Source: Nitrospirota bacterium
GTDB taxonomy: Bacteria > Nitrospirota > Thermodesulfovibrionia > Thermodesulfovibrionales > JdFR-86
Direction of reading: 5' to 3'
Assembly: GCA_030638335.1 (NCBI GenBank)
Contig: DAOWET010000131.1
Span: forward strand, 1 to 33,247
Length of the DNA stretch: 33,247 nt
The position numbers and the translations under genes were made by a program. Below are positions 19,701-26,599 of this stretch, piece after piece. How positions within the stretch are numbered: position 1 is the stretch's first letter; the number at the start of each line of letters is the position of its first letter. The notes beneath the pieces were generated by a model, which ran no database searches, had not been told where the DNA came from, and saw only the letters and a program-made list of their open reading frames with translations.

Positions 19701-19977
19701 CGACACCTATATGACTGAGGGCAACGGAACCACGACAAGGCGCTTCCGTTTCATGAGCGGAGCCACAATGAGGTGGTATAACCCGAATGGCGCGACCGAT
19801 TTTACTGGTGACGGTGAATGGACGGACAGTACTCTGGGCGGCTGCTATACGGTCGGCACCGACGCCCCCTCTACCGGCGCACCATGGGCCGGAGGCTGCG
19901 TATCGCACGACACGACGGGGGCGGCTGTGGATATCGATACCGAGGCTATTGCAGTTCAAAGGGGGCTTGATTACTAA
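13750..19977 (+). CDS. Large chimeric multiheme c-type cytochrome: ~800-aa N-terminal Ig/FN3-like region plus C-terminal CX4CH/CX2CH heme region
   Basis: ORF track starts at 13495; best start is ATG 13750 (SD GAGGTGAGGAG) or ATG 13660 (ATGA overlap with preceding stop); signal-like VLFLMLAIGIFVAPQDAFA; hand count 19 CX2CH + 7 CX4CH, all after ~16180. Confidence 0.92.
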   Translation: MPRGYGRIMTTAGRTASGLAVFMAVLFLMLAIGIFVAPQDAFATGDYAIADGTDPGELFPAPNTSGNVTSSWVGTAPSGAKLNSLIVTFGGTFDSDDITGVEAWDVGGAALICTLTPVPTAPNDTASCTGLTAGAFVDAAIRVNLAAGATVGNKINSYISGGTGTASLVNNDSVDADQTITGGATPTVAVVTGTDPTDTTPCPGSKVYVDQFGATESTGGATTITDVIVGLTDYTDVSAIFINSSDDLTNYHTSGAPASNTQALSLGAALPVSASTTTNFKIWLTLNAGATGAATAKINSFTLSSGTNNGSTDTSNTFNIDAAPSIITAFSATSGQDGQVPISWTIPGDGDLDQLIAIRNTGGYVTDHTAAPPGTNVYTNDTPSGGEDVTTDTTGPPSNGTTYYYAVFAVDNCGTWNDTVTPDSNAGTGTPSAGGDVTAPTVSDVTPSNVFYDSGTDYVDASYDVSANMTEAESTVTDCDFSTNNGGSWTVSGSVGGSSPNWTCTASGVAATDTTTYNLLANATSTGGTGQSSVANTVVGDTSAPTDGTLTVNPGDGSNGLSWTAASDSGSNLDTTNTYLVVNSPDSAIGANCSIDGNDTLLATQNSVTTTYNDTPLSNGTQIWYMVCAQDNVGNISSGTTDTGTPTGATGDVLSGSNVVNATTADPSDLGVLMQKVTLTCSVVDDGECVITNVGVQDNFAGGATHIDKAIANISSAADCGTVVATGSTAENWDASDTPIAIAWSLTGTEYLCIYYDFEADAASLVQSKVTSIVLDTTGGGDLNDSVTMGTWQSNSFAVGVAETDQFNVIDCNDCHGIQSGTWAPTDSPTEIRNAPAGAVVGDHATGTTHVPTGEAASECVVCHGSDVDSYDNTHRTGVVNMAADGDIDGGKYDRGISFNQSNTTGVTSTCTSVSCHGGGTTPVWGVGTINCDSCHKVTQALSARHGDHYNTTTILGTRTPTNNSTSADYIFNCGVCHDVAGHADAGHANGSNDGIFTYNGYTVDIVFNLTPWSASGGAYWNNGAATGNGNFPYWSEGQCSSVYCHSDGKSSPVVYNTPKWSDTGYTCVSCHDDDGGEANDTWLSAKHASHIEQNKYNYNCGECHAETVADNTSFPITGFANHVNGVRNVVFGSAGSMDQSGGTISALVCSNTYCHDDGQDTTPPFTSTSPDWDTGTTSCTSCHSNNANPSGLSAPHAVHVDPDPDQNYTCDNCHSLTLVNNQNSTLNSPDAYTVHVNGIQNVVFSATAFASNHRSLAVNSAGYNGTQCTNVYCHSDVQGSNGTAQPASYATLNWASGAQSCTTGDCHDGKTGSVMATGSHGAHLTAGYDCVDCHRAGGDGNIGNHVDGYITVIFNAAYGGSGGSYTQGAESAPENGYGSCSSNYCHGSSSDAWNTDNSSYYECTQCHGSKNAATDIANAAPGINNLGVDTNGDTLPADFQVGVHNAHITVPSNIYNTNGISCDECHPVISSVDDADHITTDLPVEVPIDGARATNGTAAGTYTPGSPGTCSATYCHDTAYSTSAYEGGVDVTPRWTDDNYINGTAANWCEMCHGNPPGNGHDANPTCSSCHLHVNSADEESFTDPNLHIDGIVQADADCYGCHGADTGGVRQVTKAGGDFVRGSRHVSDGTTGEIVTMWDCIVCHLEGNASTTQNNGVTIGDRDPNYHNYDTATKSSTGKYPVNLRNVDNHAEEMVTWNINGTMGTSQRDGMDSFCMNCHDDFGSADIAVANGDPPATPFMLTDGVANTTARTNGGGKNTNHRPFNQNDTLHNVNDLSTLGTFRTSYGNVLDVKRQFNSTNRGPTTTTPRSDWASHHNLNQFDLRYANRNSTAWPAIAWTSYTTKENVPINGATGGEIAGLHCSDCHLNETNAHGSANAWYMLANEDETTDPSGSADVAPAALSDSAVGQTTNCFRCHADTFYAGADSSDGTGWIVQFDHGSECDDNQVNEADEYFGRIQCLACHGGFSEYGSGGLGAIHGNNDTYMTEGNGTTTRRFRFMSGATMRWYNPNGATDFTGDGEWTDSTLGGCYTVGTDAPSTGAPWAGGCVSHDTTGAAVDIDTEAIAVQRGLDY

Positions 19978-19998
19978 GTACCTGTTCAGCTGGAAATG

Positions 19999-20031
19999 AA
20001 AAAGGGGGGCCTGTCCGGCCCCCCTTTTTTT
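19999..20031. terminator. Strong bidirectional rho-independent terminator between convergent genes
   Basis: AAAAAGGGGGGCC-TGTCC-GGCCCCCCTTTTTTT, 22 nt after the + stop and next to the stop of the - strand gene. Confidence 0.93.
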
Positions 20032-20040
20032 ATGGAGCGT

Positions 20041-21174
20041 TCAGGGGGCCCAGCCCTTTGACCTGAGCCATTCAGATATGGCCTCGGCCGCGGCCCTGTG
20101 CCCAAGGGGGGTCCAGTGGTCAGCGTACAGGCGCTTCCCTTCAAGGCCGTATCCGCGGACCACGGGCAGGAGAGAAAGGAGTTCAATCCCGTTATCTTTC
20201 GAGAACTCCGAGAGGTACTTTGCCATCTCGTCGTTTCGCTGGGGTGCGGAGGGTATCTCTTCGGACTCCGGGATAAAGAACAGCAGGAGGCCGGCCCCCT
20301 GCTCGGCGCATACCTGCCTGAATTCCCTGATGAGGGCCTCGAAGAGTTCGGGGACCTTTTCCTCCTTGAGTTTGAACGAAGGTATGCCGGGAAGCGCGAT
20401 GGTGTACTCATCGCCAAGGCCCAGTCTGATGAACAGGCGCCTCAGGCCCGGTACGGAGTTGAGCCGCTCGGTGATGAACTGGTATGTGTGGGTGTTGTGC
20501 CTCAGGAATTTCTTCAGCCTGCCGAAGGCGGAGTCCGGCTTGTCGAATGCCTTTCTGCGGGACTCGCGGGTGTCCGGCACAGGGACGTTCCTGAGGACGA
20601 GGCGGCCGCTGTCAAGGGCGAAGAAGGGTTTTGGATAGCCGTAGCTTATTGACAAGGCGATCTCCTCGAGGTCGTTGGTGGGAAAGAGGCTCAGTATGAC
20701 AATGTCGGGCCGGTATTTGACCCCTTCTTCCAAGAGCCACAGGAGCGCCTGGTCCGTGCCGTAGCCTGCGACGGCGACGTTTATGACCTCCACGGCATCT
20801 CCAAGCTTATTCTGGAGCACCTCGGATACCACCTGCGGGTCGTCCACGTCATAGCCCCAGAAAAAAGAATCCCCCACCATGAGGATGCGCCTGACCCCGG
20901 GGGTCCTTTCATAGGCGAACTCCCTTGAGCTCCTCAGCCCTTTGCTGTTGTGGCTTCTATGGAACAAATTATAGAGCCGGGTCATCACCTCGCCCTCGAC
21001 GTCCGGCTTGTTCGCCCAGCCGAGCACGGGGTGGTACTGCTCGTGAAAGGAACGTAGAATGACCTTATGGGGCCAGAAAAGGGCAAGGGCGGTCTCCAGA
21101 ACGACAAGAGCCAGCAGGGCGGATGAGCAGAGCAGAATGAGGTTGATATATATCTGTTTTTTGCTTTTTCCCAT
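20041..21174 (-). CDS. Membrane-anchored SGNH/GDSL hydrolase-like protein
   Basis: Start trimmed to MGKSKKQIYINLILLCSSALLALVVLETALALF; GDSFFWGYDVDD (block I-like), NVAVAGYGTDQ, C-terminal DHWTPLGHRAAAEAI (DxxH block V). Confidence 0.75.
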   Translation of the reverse strand: MGKSKKQIYINLILLCSSALLALVVLETALALFWPHKVILRSFHEQYHPVLGWANKPDVEGEVMTRLYNLFHRSHNSKGLRSSREFAYERTPGVRRILMVGDSFFWGYDVDDPQVVSEVLQNKLGDAVEVINVAVAGYGTDQALLWLLEEGVKYRPDIVILSLFPTNDLEEIALSISYGYPKPFFALDSGRLVLRNVPVPDTRESRRKAFDKPDSAFGRLKKFLRHNTHTYQFITERLNSVPGLRRLFIRLGLGDEYTIALPGIPSFKLKEEKVPELFEALIREFRQVCAEQGAGLLLFFIPESEEIPSAPQRNDEMAKYLSEFSKDNGIELLSLLPVVRGYGLEGKRLYADHWTPLGHRAAAEAISEWLRSKGWAP

Positions 21175-21340
21175 GACAGAGATTATTTTAACACAGGCGT
21201 CCACGGGCACACCGCGACTGCCCGGGCGGAGCCGGGCGATAATGCGCTCCTGGGCCATTGGCCCCGGAAAGGTGTCAGGCCCCCTCTCCCCCTATGCGCT
21301 GTGTTCATTTTTAGGCAGGGATATTTCCAGATGACCTTCT

Positions 21341-21405
21341 TGCTCCCGGGCTAGTCGTCCAACTTTGCTCCGGGCGTATGCACGGAGCAGTTACTGCCGG
21401 GAGCA
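21341..21405. other. Structured intergenic DNA/RNA: nested and alternative inverted repeats
   Basis: TGCTCCCGG (21341-21349) / CCGGGAGCA (21397-21405) encloses TGCTCC (21366-21371) / GGAGCA (21384-21389). Confidence 0.5.
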
Positions 21406-21563
21406 TGACATTGTTCAGTCGTGTTGACCCGGTACCAGCCTGTAAAATAAGCTTTTTTGAGGCTCCAATGTTAATATATATAATTAACCGTATTAGTAAA
21501 TTGAGTTCTGGGCCCCATTGAGAAAATGCCGATTAAGGCGAAAATAGTACGGGGTTTATATTG

Positions 21564-22274
21564 ATGAGAAACTGGGCAGCATCCCTTGCGGTTTTGATCT
21601 TCTTTGCGGCTTCCCTTTACTGGCTTGGCCATAAGGGCAGCTCTTCGCGCGTTTACGGCCCGGACCACGCAGTGACCGACGCGCCCGTATACGTGTTGGC
21701 CGGCACACCGGATGTGTACCGCTTGTGGAAGGAAAAGGGTTTCAGGGGGAGGGTGGTGCTCCACGTGGGCAGGTATCTGCATTTTGTGCCCGTGGACATG
21801 AAAGACACCTCCGAGGGCCTCAGCCGTTTTCCGGTGGAAACGATAAGTCTGATCAAGGAGTACGAGGGGAAGCTCGACCACAGGAATTTCCTCATGGTGG
21901 CCTTGCTCGGCAACATAGCAAGGGAGGTATATAACGTCTTGCCGCCCTACGTTTTCCGCGGGAAGCTTGAAGCCGCCAGAGGCATGAGCGGCGTGCGCGT
22001 ATCGGGCAAGAGGATCCGGACGCACCATCTCGGTTCAAGAAGGACAATATCTGACAGCATACCGGTCCTTGAGGAGCCTGTGCTCCTGAACATAGACGCA
22101 TCATATTTTGCCCGTCCCGGTGCGGCTGAGAATCTCCTTAAGGGGCTGAAGGCCTCTGGCATCAGAGTTGACATGATCACGCTTTGCCTTTCAGAGGACA
22201 GCCCGGACGTGACCGAGGCGGAGCGGGAGATGCTGAGGGGGTTTGCGTCTCGCCTGGAGGGGGAGGGGATATGA
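21564..22274 (+). CDS. Hypothetical protein with N-terminal signal anchor
   Basis: MRNWAASLAVLIFFAASLYWLG...; ATGA overlap with downstream GT39 gene. Confidence 0.7.
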   Translation: MRNWAASLAVLIFFAASLYWLGHKGSSSRVYGPDHAVTDAPVYVLAGTPDVYRLWKEKGFRGRVVLHVGRYLHFVPVDMKDTSEGLSRFPVETISLIKEYEGKLDHRNFLMVALLGNIAREVYNVLPPYVFRGKLEAARGMSGVRVSGKRIRTHHLGSRRTISDSIPVLEEPVLLNIDASYFARPGAAENLLKGLKASGIRVDMITLCLSEDSPDVTEAEREMLRGFASRLEGEGI

Positions 22275-23539
22275 CGAGGGGGTTTTATTACGCGCTGCTG
22301 GCCGTGACCGCCCTGGGGATTTTCCTGCGCCTTTACGGCATAGGGGGGCAGCCGCCCATCATGGATGAGGTGCATGTGGCTTTCTCCGCGGACAACTACA
22401 TGGAGAGCGGGCATTTCGGCCCCACCATGGAGAATCATCCCAACATGAGGAACATTCTCGTCTATGGCAGTATGAAGGCCCTGGGCACCGGCGTGTGGGG
22501 GCTGAGGGGCTTCAGCCTTTTTTTAGGTATCCTGAGCATCCCCCTGCTCGGCCTGCTGGTATTCAGGATCACGTCGAACACTACGGCTACGGCTCTTGCG
22601 GCGTTTTTCCTTGCGGTTGACCCTGTGCATATAACCTTCAGCCGTCAGGCGATACAGGAGGTGCATACCGCGTTCTTCTTCCTCTTGGGCGTCCTGCTTG
22701 CGGTGGCTGCCACGAGGGGAGACAAGAGAGGCAGGGCGTTCATGCTGCCCCTTTCAGGTCTTTTCTTCGGCCTCGGCCTTGCGTCGAAGGCCCACGCCGC
22801 CTTCCCTCTGCTTGTTTGTCTGCTGTATGTGTTTTACAGGGGTGAAGAGGACCATGACCCGTGGCATGAGAAGGTGTTTGCGGTTCTTTCGCTGAGCGTT
22901 GTCCCCCTTACGGTATACATGCTCACGTACGTGCCGTGGTTCGGGAGGGGCTACGGCCTTTCCGACTGGGTGTTCATGCAGAGGGCGCTTTTTGAGATGA
23001 CAGTCGCAGACAAGGGGTCTTTCATGGACATCATGGTAGACACAGAGGCGTGGCAGTGGTTTGTAAAGCCGCTCATGGGCACCGGGACTTTCACGCACTT
23101 TGAAGGTAAGCCTTTTGTCACGATAGCGATGAGCAACCCGCTGATATGGATGCTGGTGCTTCCCTCGGCGGCGTACGTTTATTACAGGAAGCAGACGGAG
23201 GGCAGGGGGATGCTGCTTACGCTTTTCCTTGTCGCTTACCTGCCCCTTGTCTTTTCGCCAAGACCCATATGGGTGCCTTCCTCCATAGCGGTTACGCCCT
23301 TTGCCTATGGCATAGTAGGGCTGGCGGTCTCACGCGCGGGGCAGAGGCTTGGGAAGAAGGCCATGGCTGCGTATATAGCCGCTGCCATGGTCGTGAGCAT
23401 CCTGCTTTTCCCGCCGGCTATGGGCAAGGCATGGGAGTATGGTTATTTTCGGCCTTTGGCCGAAAGGTTCAATCCTCACGAACACAAGGTATTGCCCGGG
23501 GAAAGGAAATTGCCCCCTGTCCCTTACAGGGCAAGGTGA
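22271..23539 (+). CDS. Polytopic membrane glycosyltransferase, GT39/ArnT-like (dolichyl/undecaprenyl-P-sugar dependent)
   Basis: LRLYGIGGQPPIMDEVH (DE motif in first periplasmic loop), multiple TM helices, FFLAVDPVHITFSRQAIQEVH typical of the family. Confidence 0.82.
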   Translation: MTRGFYYALLAVTALGIFLRLYGIGGQPPIMDEVHVAFSADNYMESGHFGPTMENHPNMRNILVYGSMKALGTGVWGLRGFSLFLGILSIPLLGLLVFRITSNTTATALAAFFLAVDPVHITFSRQAIQEVHTAFFFLLGVLLAVAATRGDKRGRAFMLPLSGLFFGLGLASKAHAAFPLLVCLLYVFYRGEEDHDPWHEKVFAVLSLSVVPLTVYMLTYVPWFGRGYGLSDWVFMQRALFEMTVADKGSFMDIMVDTEAWQWFVKPLMGTGTFTHFEGKPFVTIAMSNPLIWMLVLPSAAYVYYRKQTEGRGMLLTLFLVAYLPLVFSPRPIWVPSSIAVTPFAYGIVGLAVSRAGQRLGKKAMAAYIAAAMVVSILLFPPAMGKAWEYGYFRPLAERFNPHEHKVLPGERKLPPVPYRAR

Positions 23540-23547
23540 GATTAAGC

Positions 23548-24216
23548 ATGCCCGGCAACAGGAAAGTCTCTCTGGTTATTCCCTGTTACAACGAGCAGGA
23601 GGGTCTCGGCGAGATGCTGAAAAATGACCTCTCCTTCATTGATGAAATCCTCGTTGTTGACAACAACAGCACCGACAGTACCGCCGAGGTGGCTTTAAAG
23701 AACGGCTGCAAGCTCATAACCGAGAGACGGCAGGGCTACGGGGCGGCCTATAAGGCGGGGTTCAAATACGCCACGGGGGACATAATCGTCACTATGGACG
23801 GGGACAACTCCTATCCGCTCGATGAAATCCCAGGGCTCCTGCAGGCCCTGACAGAGGGGGGCCTTGATTTCATTTCCGCCTGTCGACTCGGCAGGGGCAG
23901 GCCCGAAAGCATGAGCCTTACAAACTACGCAGGGAACCGGATACTGACACTAATTGCCAGGGTGCTTTTTTCCTGGAAGATAAAGGACTCGCAGTCGGGC
24001 ATGTGGGTGTTCAGGAGGGAGGTGCTGGAGAAGGCGAAACCGAAGAGCAACGGGATGGCCTTTTCAGAGGAGATAAAAATCGAGGCCGTAAGAAAAGGGT
24101 TCAGGTTCGCCGAAGTCGACATACCATACCATGAAAGGGTGGGCAGGACGAAGTTGAACAAGTGGAAAGACGGAGCCCTTAACATGGTCTTCCTCCTTTA
24201 CAAGAGGTTCTGTTAA
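23548..24216 (+). CDS. Family 2 glycosyltransferase, DPM1-like
   Basis: VSLVIPCYNEQEGLGEML, ILVVDNNSTDSTAEVA, GDIIVTMDGDNSYP, KDSQSGMWVFRREVLE; SD AAGGTGAG before ATG 23548. Confidence 0.9.
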   Translation: MPGNRKVSLVIPCYNEQEGLGEMLKNDLSFIDEILVVDNNSTDSTAEVALKNGCKLITERRQGYGAAYKAGFKYATGDIIVTMDGDNSYPLDEIPGLLQALTEGGLDFISACRLGRGRPESMSLTNYAGNRILTLIARVLFSWKIKDSQSGMWVFRREVLEKAKPKSNGMAFSEEIKIEAVRKGFRFAEVDIPYHERVGRTKLNKWKDGALNMVFLLYKRFC

Positions 24217-24340
24217 GCCTGCCTTTTTACTGGTCTAAACCGGAAGCGGATAATATCGAGGCGTCCATTTCCCGGTGCAAAACGATTTGATTGCCAGTTG
24301 TGGCACAGCCGGGTTAATATAGATATATATGGAGGGATGA

Positions 24341-25174
24341 ATGTCGCCGTTAGAGGCAAAGCTGGTTCTGATAACAATAGTAGCGCTTGCCATATCTACA
24401 GCGCTATACCTGTATTCGTTCATATTCAGGAACGAGCGTGTCATGAGGGCTTCCTATTATTTTCCGATGGGCTGTTTTGTGCTGCTGACCGCAGCCATAT
24501 TGGCCCGGTATGAGGCTGTGGGAAACCTTCCCGTGGCAGGCGTATACGAGTCGTCGCTCGGAGGCGGGTGGTTTGTTATTCTGTTTACGATGTATTTTTC
24601 ATACCGCAACAGGGCCCTCTCGGTGGTGGGGCTCGGGACCATACCATTCACACTTATCCTTCTTGGCCTTGGGGTGATGTCGGGACCGGAGTTGAGTCCC
24701 ATGGCCGCATCGATCAAATCCTTCTGGCTCTATATCCACGTGTTCTTTGCATGGCTGGCCTTTGGCGCCTTTGCCATATGTTTTGGACTTGGCATCATCT
24801 ATCTGCTGAAGGAGCGCAACCAGGGCAAGGAGTTCTATGACAGGTTTCCCGCCCTGGAGCAGATGGATGAGATGATGTTCAGGTACCTTGTCTTCGGTTT
24901 CATTACGGACGCGGTGATGATAGCCTCGGGGGCCGTCTGGGCAAAGAACCTCTGGGGCAACTACTGGGGATGGGACCCGGTGGAGACATGGTCTCTGGTG
25001 ACATGGCTCATTTACGGCCTGGCCATCCACCTGCGCGTCACTTTGGGCTGGAGGGGAAGGAAGCTGGCCTGGATCCTTATCTTCGCCCTTGGCGGCATGG
25101 TTATCACCTATTTCGGGATCGACTGGTTTGTTAAGTCCAGCTTCCACGCGTTCGACGTATGGCAGGGGATCTGA
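24341..25174 (+). CDS. ccsA: System II cytochrome c biogenesis protein CcsA/CcsB (ResC-type heme handling protein)
   Basis: WWD-type motif WGNYWGWDPVETWSLVTWLIYGLAIHLR; multi-TM; GGAGGG SD. Confidence 0.92.
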   Translation: MSPLEAKLVLITIVALAISTALYLYSFIFRNERVMRASYYFPMGCFVLLTAAILARYEAVGNLPVAGVYESSLGGGWFVILFTMYFSYRNRALSVVGLGTIPFTLILLGLGVMSGPELSPMAASIKSFWLYIHVFFAWLAFGAFAICFGLGIIYLLKERNQGKEFYDRFPALEQMDEMMFRYLVFGFITDAVMIASGAVWAKNLWGNYWGWDPVETWSLVTWLIYGLAIHLRVTLGWRGRKLAWILIFALGGMVITYFGIDWFVKSSFHAFDVWQGI

Positions 25175-25707
25175 TATTGCTCAAGAGGGTATTGGCATCG
25201 GCTGTGGCATGCGCGGCTCTCTTCGCCCTGCTTGCCTTTCAGGAGACAGCCTCATCCGCGAGGGACGCTGCCTCAGGGGCCGCCCCGGTGGACGCAGGTG
25301 AGATAAGAAACGCCATATCGTTTTTCAACAAGATATATACGGATATACTTGTCTCGGACGGAGTGCCTGCCATGCTTAATAAAATGCCCGCCAGCAAGCA
25401 GATCAGGCACGAGCTTTTCAGGCACATAGGATATCTCAGGGAGCACGGGCTTATCCTTGTCATGGACATGGCGGACATGAAGTTGATCTCAATCAACAGC
25501 CCCGCTGACAATATTGTCGAAGCCGTAACCTTCGAGGAGTGGAACTATCTGTACCAGGAGCTGGGCACGAGGAAGCTTGCACGTGCCATAAAGGGCATGG
25601 GGTATGGATTTCGCTACACTCTCATTAATTCGCCGGAGGGGTGGAAGATCGTGGACTTCCAGCCTGAGGACGTAGAGGCCGAACCGGATGGATCCTTCAA
25701 GTTCTAG
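25159..25707 (+). CDS. Secreted/periplasmic protein of unknown function within the ccs cluster
   Basis: Signal-like N-terminus (LLKRVLASAVACAALFALLAFQETASSA); overlaps ccsA and the next ORF. Confidence 0.7.
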   Translation: MAGDLILLKRVLASAVACAALFALLAFQETASSARDAASGAAPVDAGEIRNAISFFNKIYTDILVSDGVPAMLNKMPASKQIRHELFRHIGYLREHGLILVMDMADMKLISINSPADNIVEAVTFEEWNYLYQELGTRKLARAIKGMGYGFRYTLINSPEGWKIVDFQPEDVEAEPDGSFKF

Positions 25708-26599
25708 GACATTTAAATATATCTTTTCATACGAGCTTTTCCTCGTGATGCTTGCCTGTCTGCTGGCCGGCGGTGCGCTTCTTCTGCGTGCGATGGACAT
25801 GGAGGTGTTGCGTGCGATGGAGCTTCTGCCTGTGAAGGTGTTTTTCATCGCCATAACTGTTAACAGGGTTGGTGGAGTGATCCATGACGGTATTTTCAAC
25901 AGGCCCCGCCTGCTGCTCTCTGTAGGGGTGATCATGGTTATCGCCGGAGCAGGGGTAAATAGCGCCATGTGGTACAGGGGTACCGTAGGGCTTGGCAGCG
26001 GAGAGCCCCTGGAGGGTTTTGAGCAGGTATCCCATGGCATTTTTGCGGGCGAACACGCAGGCGGCGGCATTATCATCAATTCCATCTCAGGTGACGTGCT
26101 TATGAATCCGGAGGATAGCGAGGTGGAGATCTTTGGCGAGGGCGGAGCCCGGTATTCCCTGCACAGTGGAGATAGCCAATGGCAGAGGTACATATACAGG
26201 GTGAGGGTAGAGAGTGTGGAAGCCGCCCCGTTGTTTCAGGTCAGGAGCCCGCAGGGGGCAGAGGTCTTCTCGTCATTTGTGAAGTTGAGGTTGCATCCTG
26301 TTGGGGAAAGGGACTACTTTATGGTCACCCCGCTGCCTCACAGGTTCTATCTTTCCCTGACGGCGGATGAGGACAAGCCTCTGCGCCTGGTTGTGACAAG
26401 GGGAAGGCTTGTGCTTATAGACCAGGGGGTAGCCCTTGGAGAGGTGATAAGTCTTGATGATATTAAAGTGCGCATACCCTCTGTGACAGGGTGGGTCCGC
26501 CTCACCGTGGAGAAGCAGCCGGGGCGTATCGCCATGCTGGCAGGATTATTCATGGTGGCGGCAGGCACAGCCATTGTCCTTTGGAGAAGGTATGGGTGA
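25688..26599 (+). CDS. Membrane protein with ResB-like topology (TM cluster, beta-rich periplasmic domain, C-terminal TM)
   Basis: TMs YELFLVMLACLLAGGALLL and RPRLLLSVGVIMVIAGAGV; C-terminal GRIAMLAGLFMVAAGTAIVLWRR; between ccsA and resB, overlapping both neighbours. Confidence 0.7.
   Translation: MDPSSSRTFKYIFSYELFLVMLACLLAGGALLLRAMDMEVLRAMELLPVKVFFIAITVNRVGGVIHDGIFNRPRLLLSVGVIMVIAGAGVNSAMWYRGTVGLGSGEPLEGFEQVSHGIFAGEHAGGGIIINSISGDVLMNPEDSEVEIFGEGGARYSLHSGDSQWQRYIYRVRVESVEAAPLFQVRSPQGAEVFSSFVKLRLHPVGERDYFMVTPLPHRFYLSLTADEDKPLRLVVTRGRLVLIDQGVALGEVISLDDIKVRIPSVTGWVRLTVEKQPGRIAMLAGLFMVAAGTAIVLWRRYG

Noticed and set aside
20098-20652. 184/186-aa plus-strand ORFs opposite the SGNH-like gene
   Set aside because: Antisense to a well-supported CDS; no domain or start-site support
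24290-24320. Possible sigma-54 promoter (TTGTGGCACAGCCGGGTTAA) upstream of ccsA
   Set aside because: -24-like TGGCAC present but no GC dinucleotide at the required -12 position
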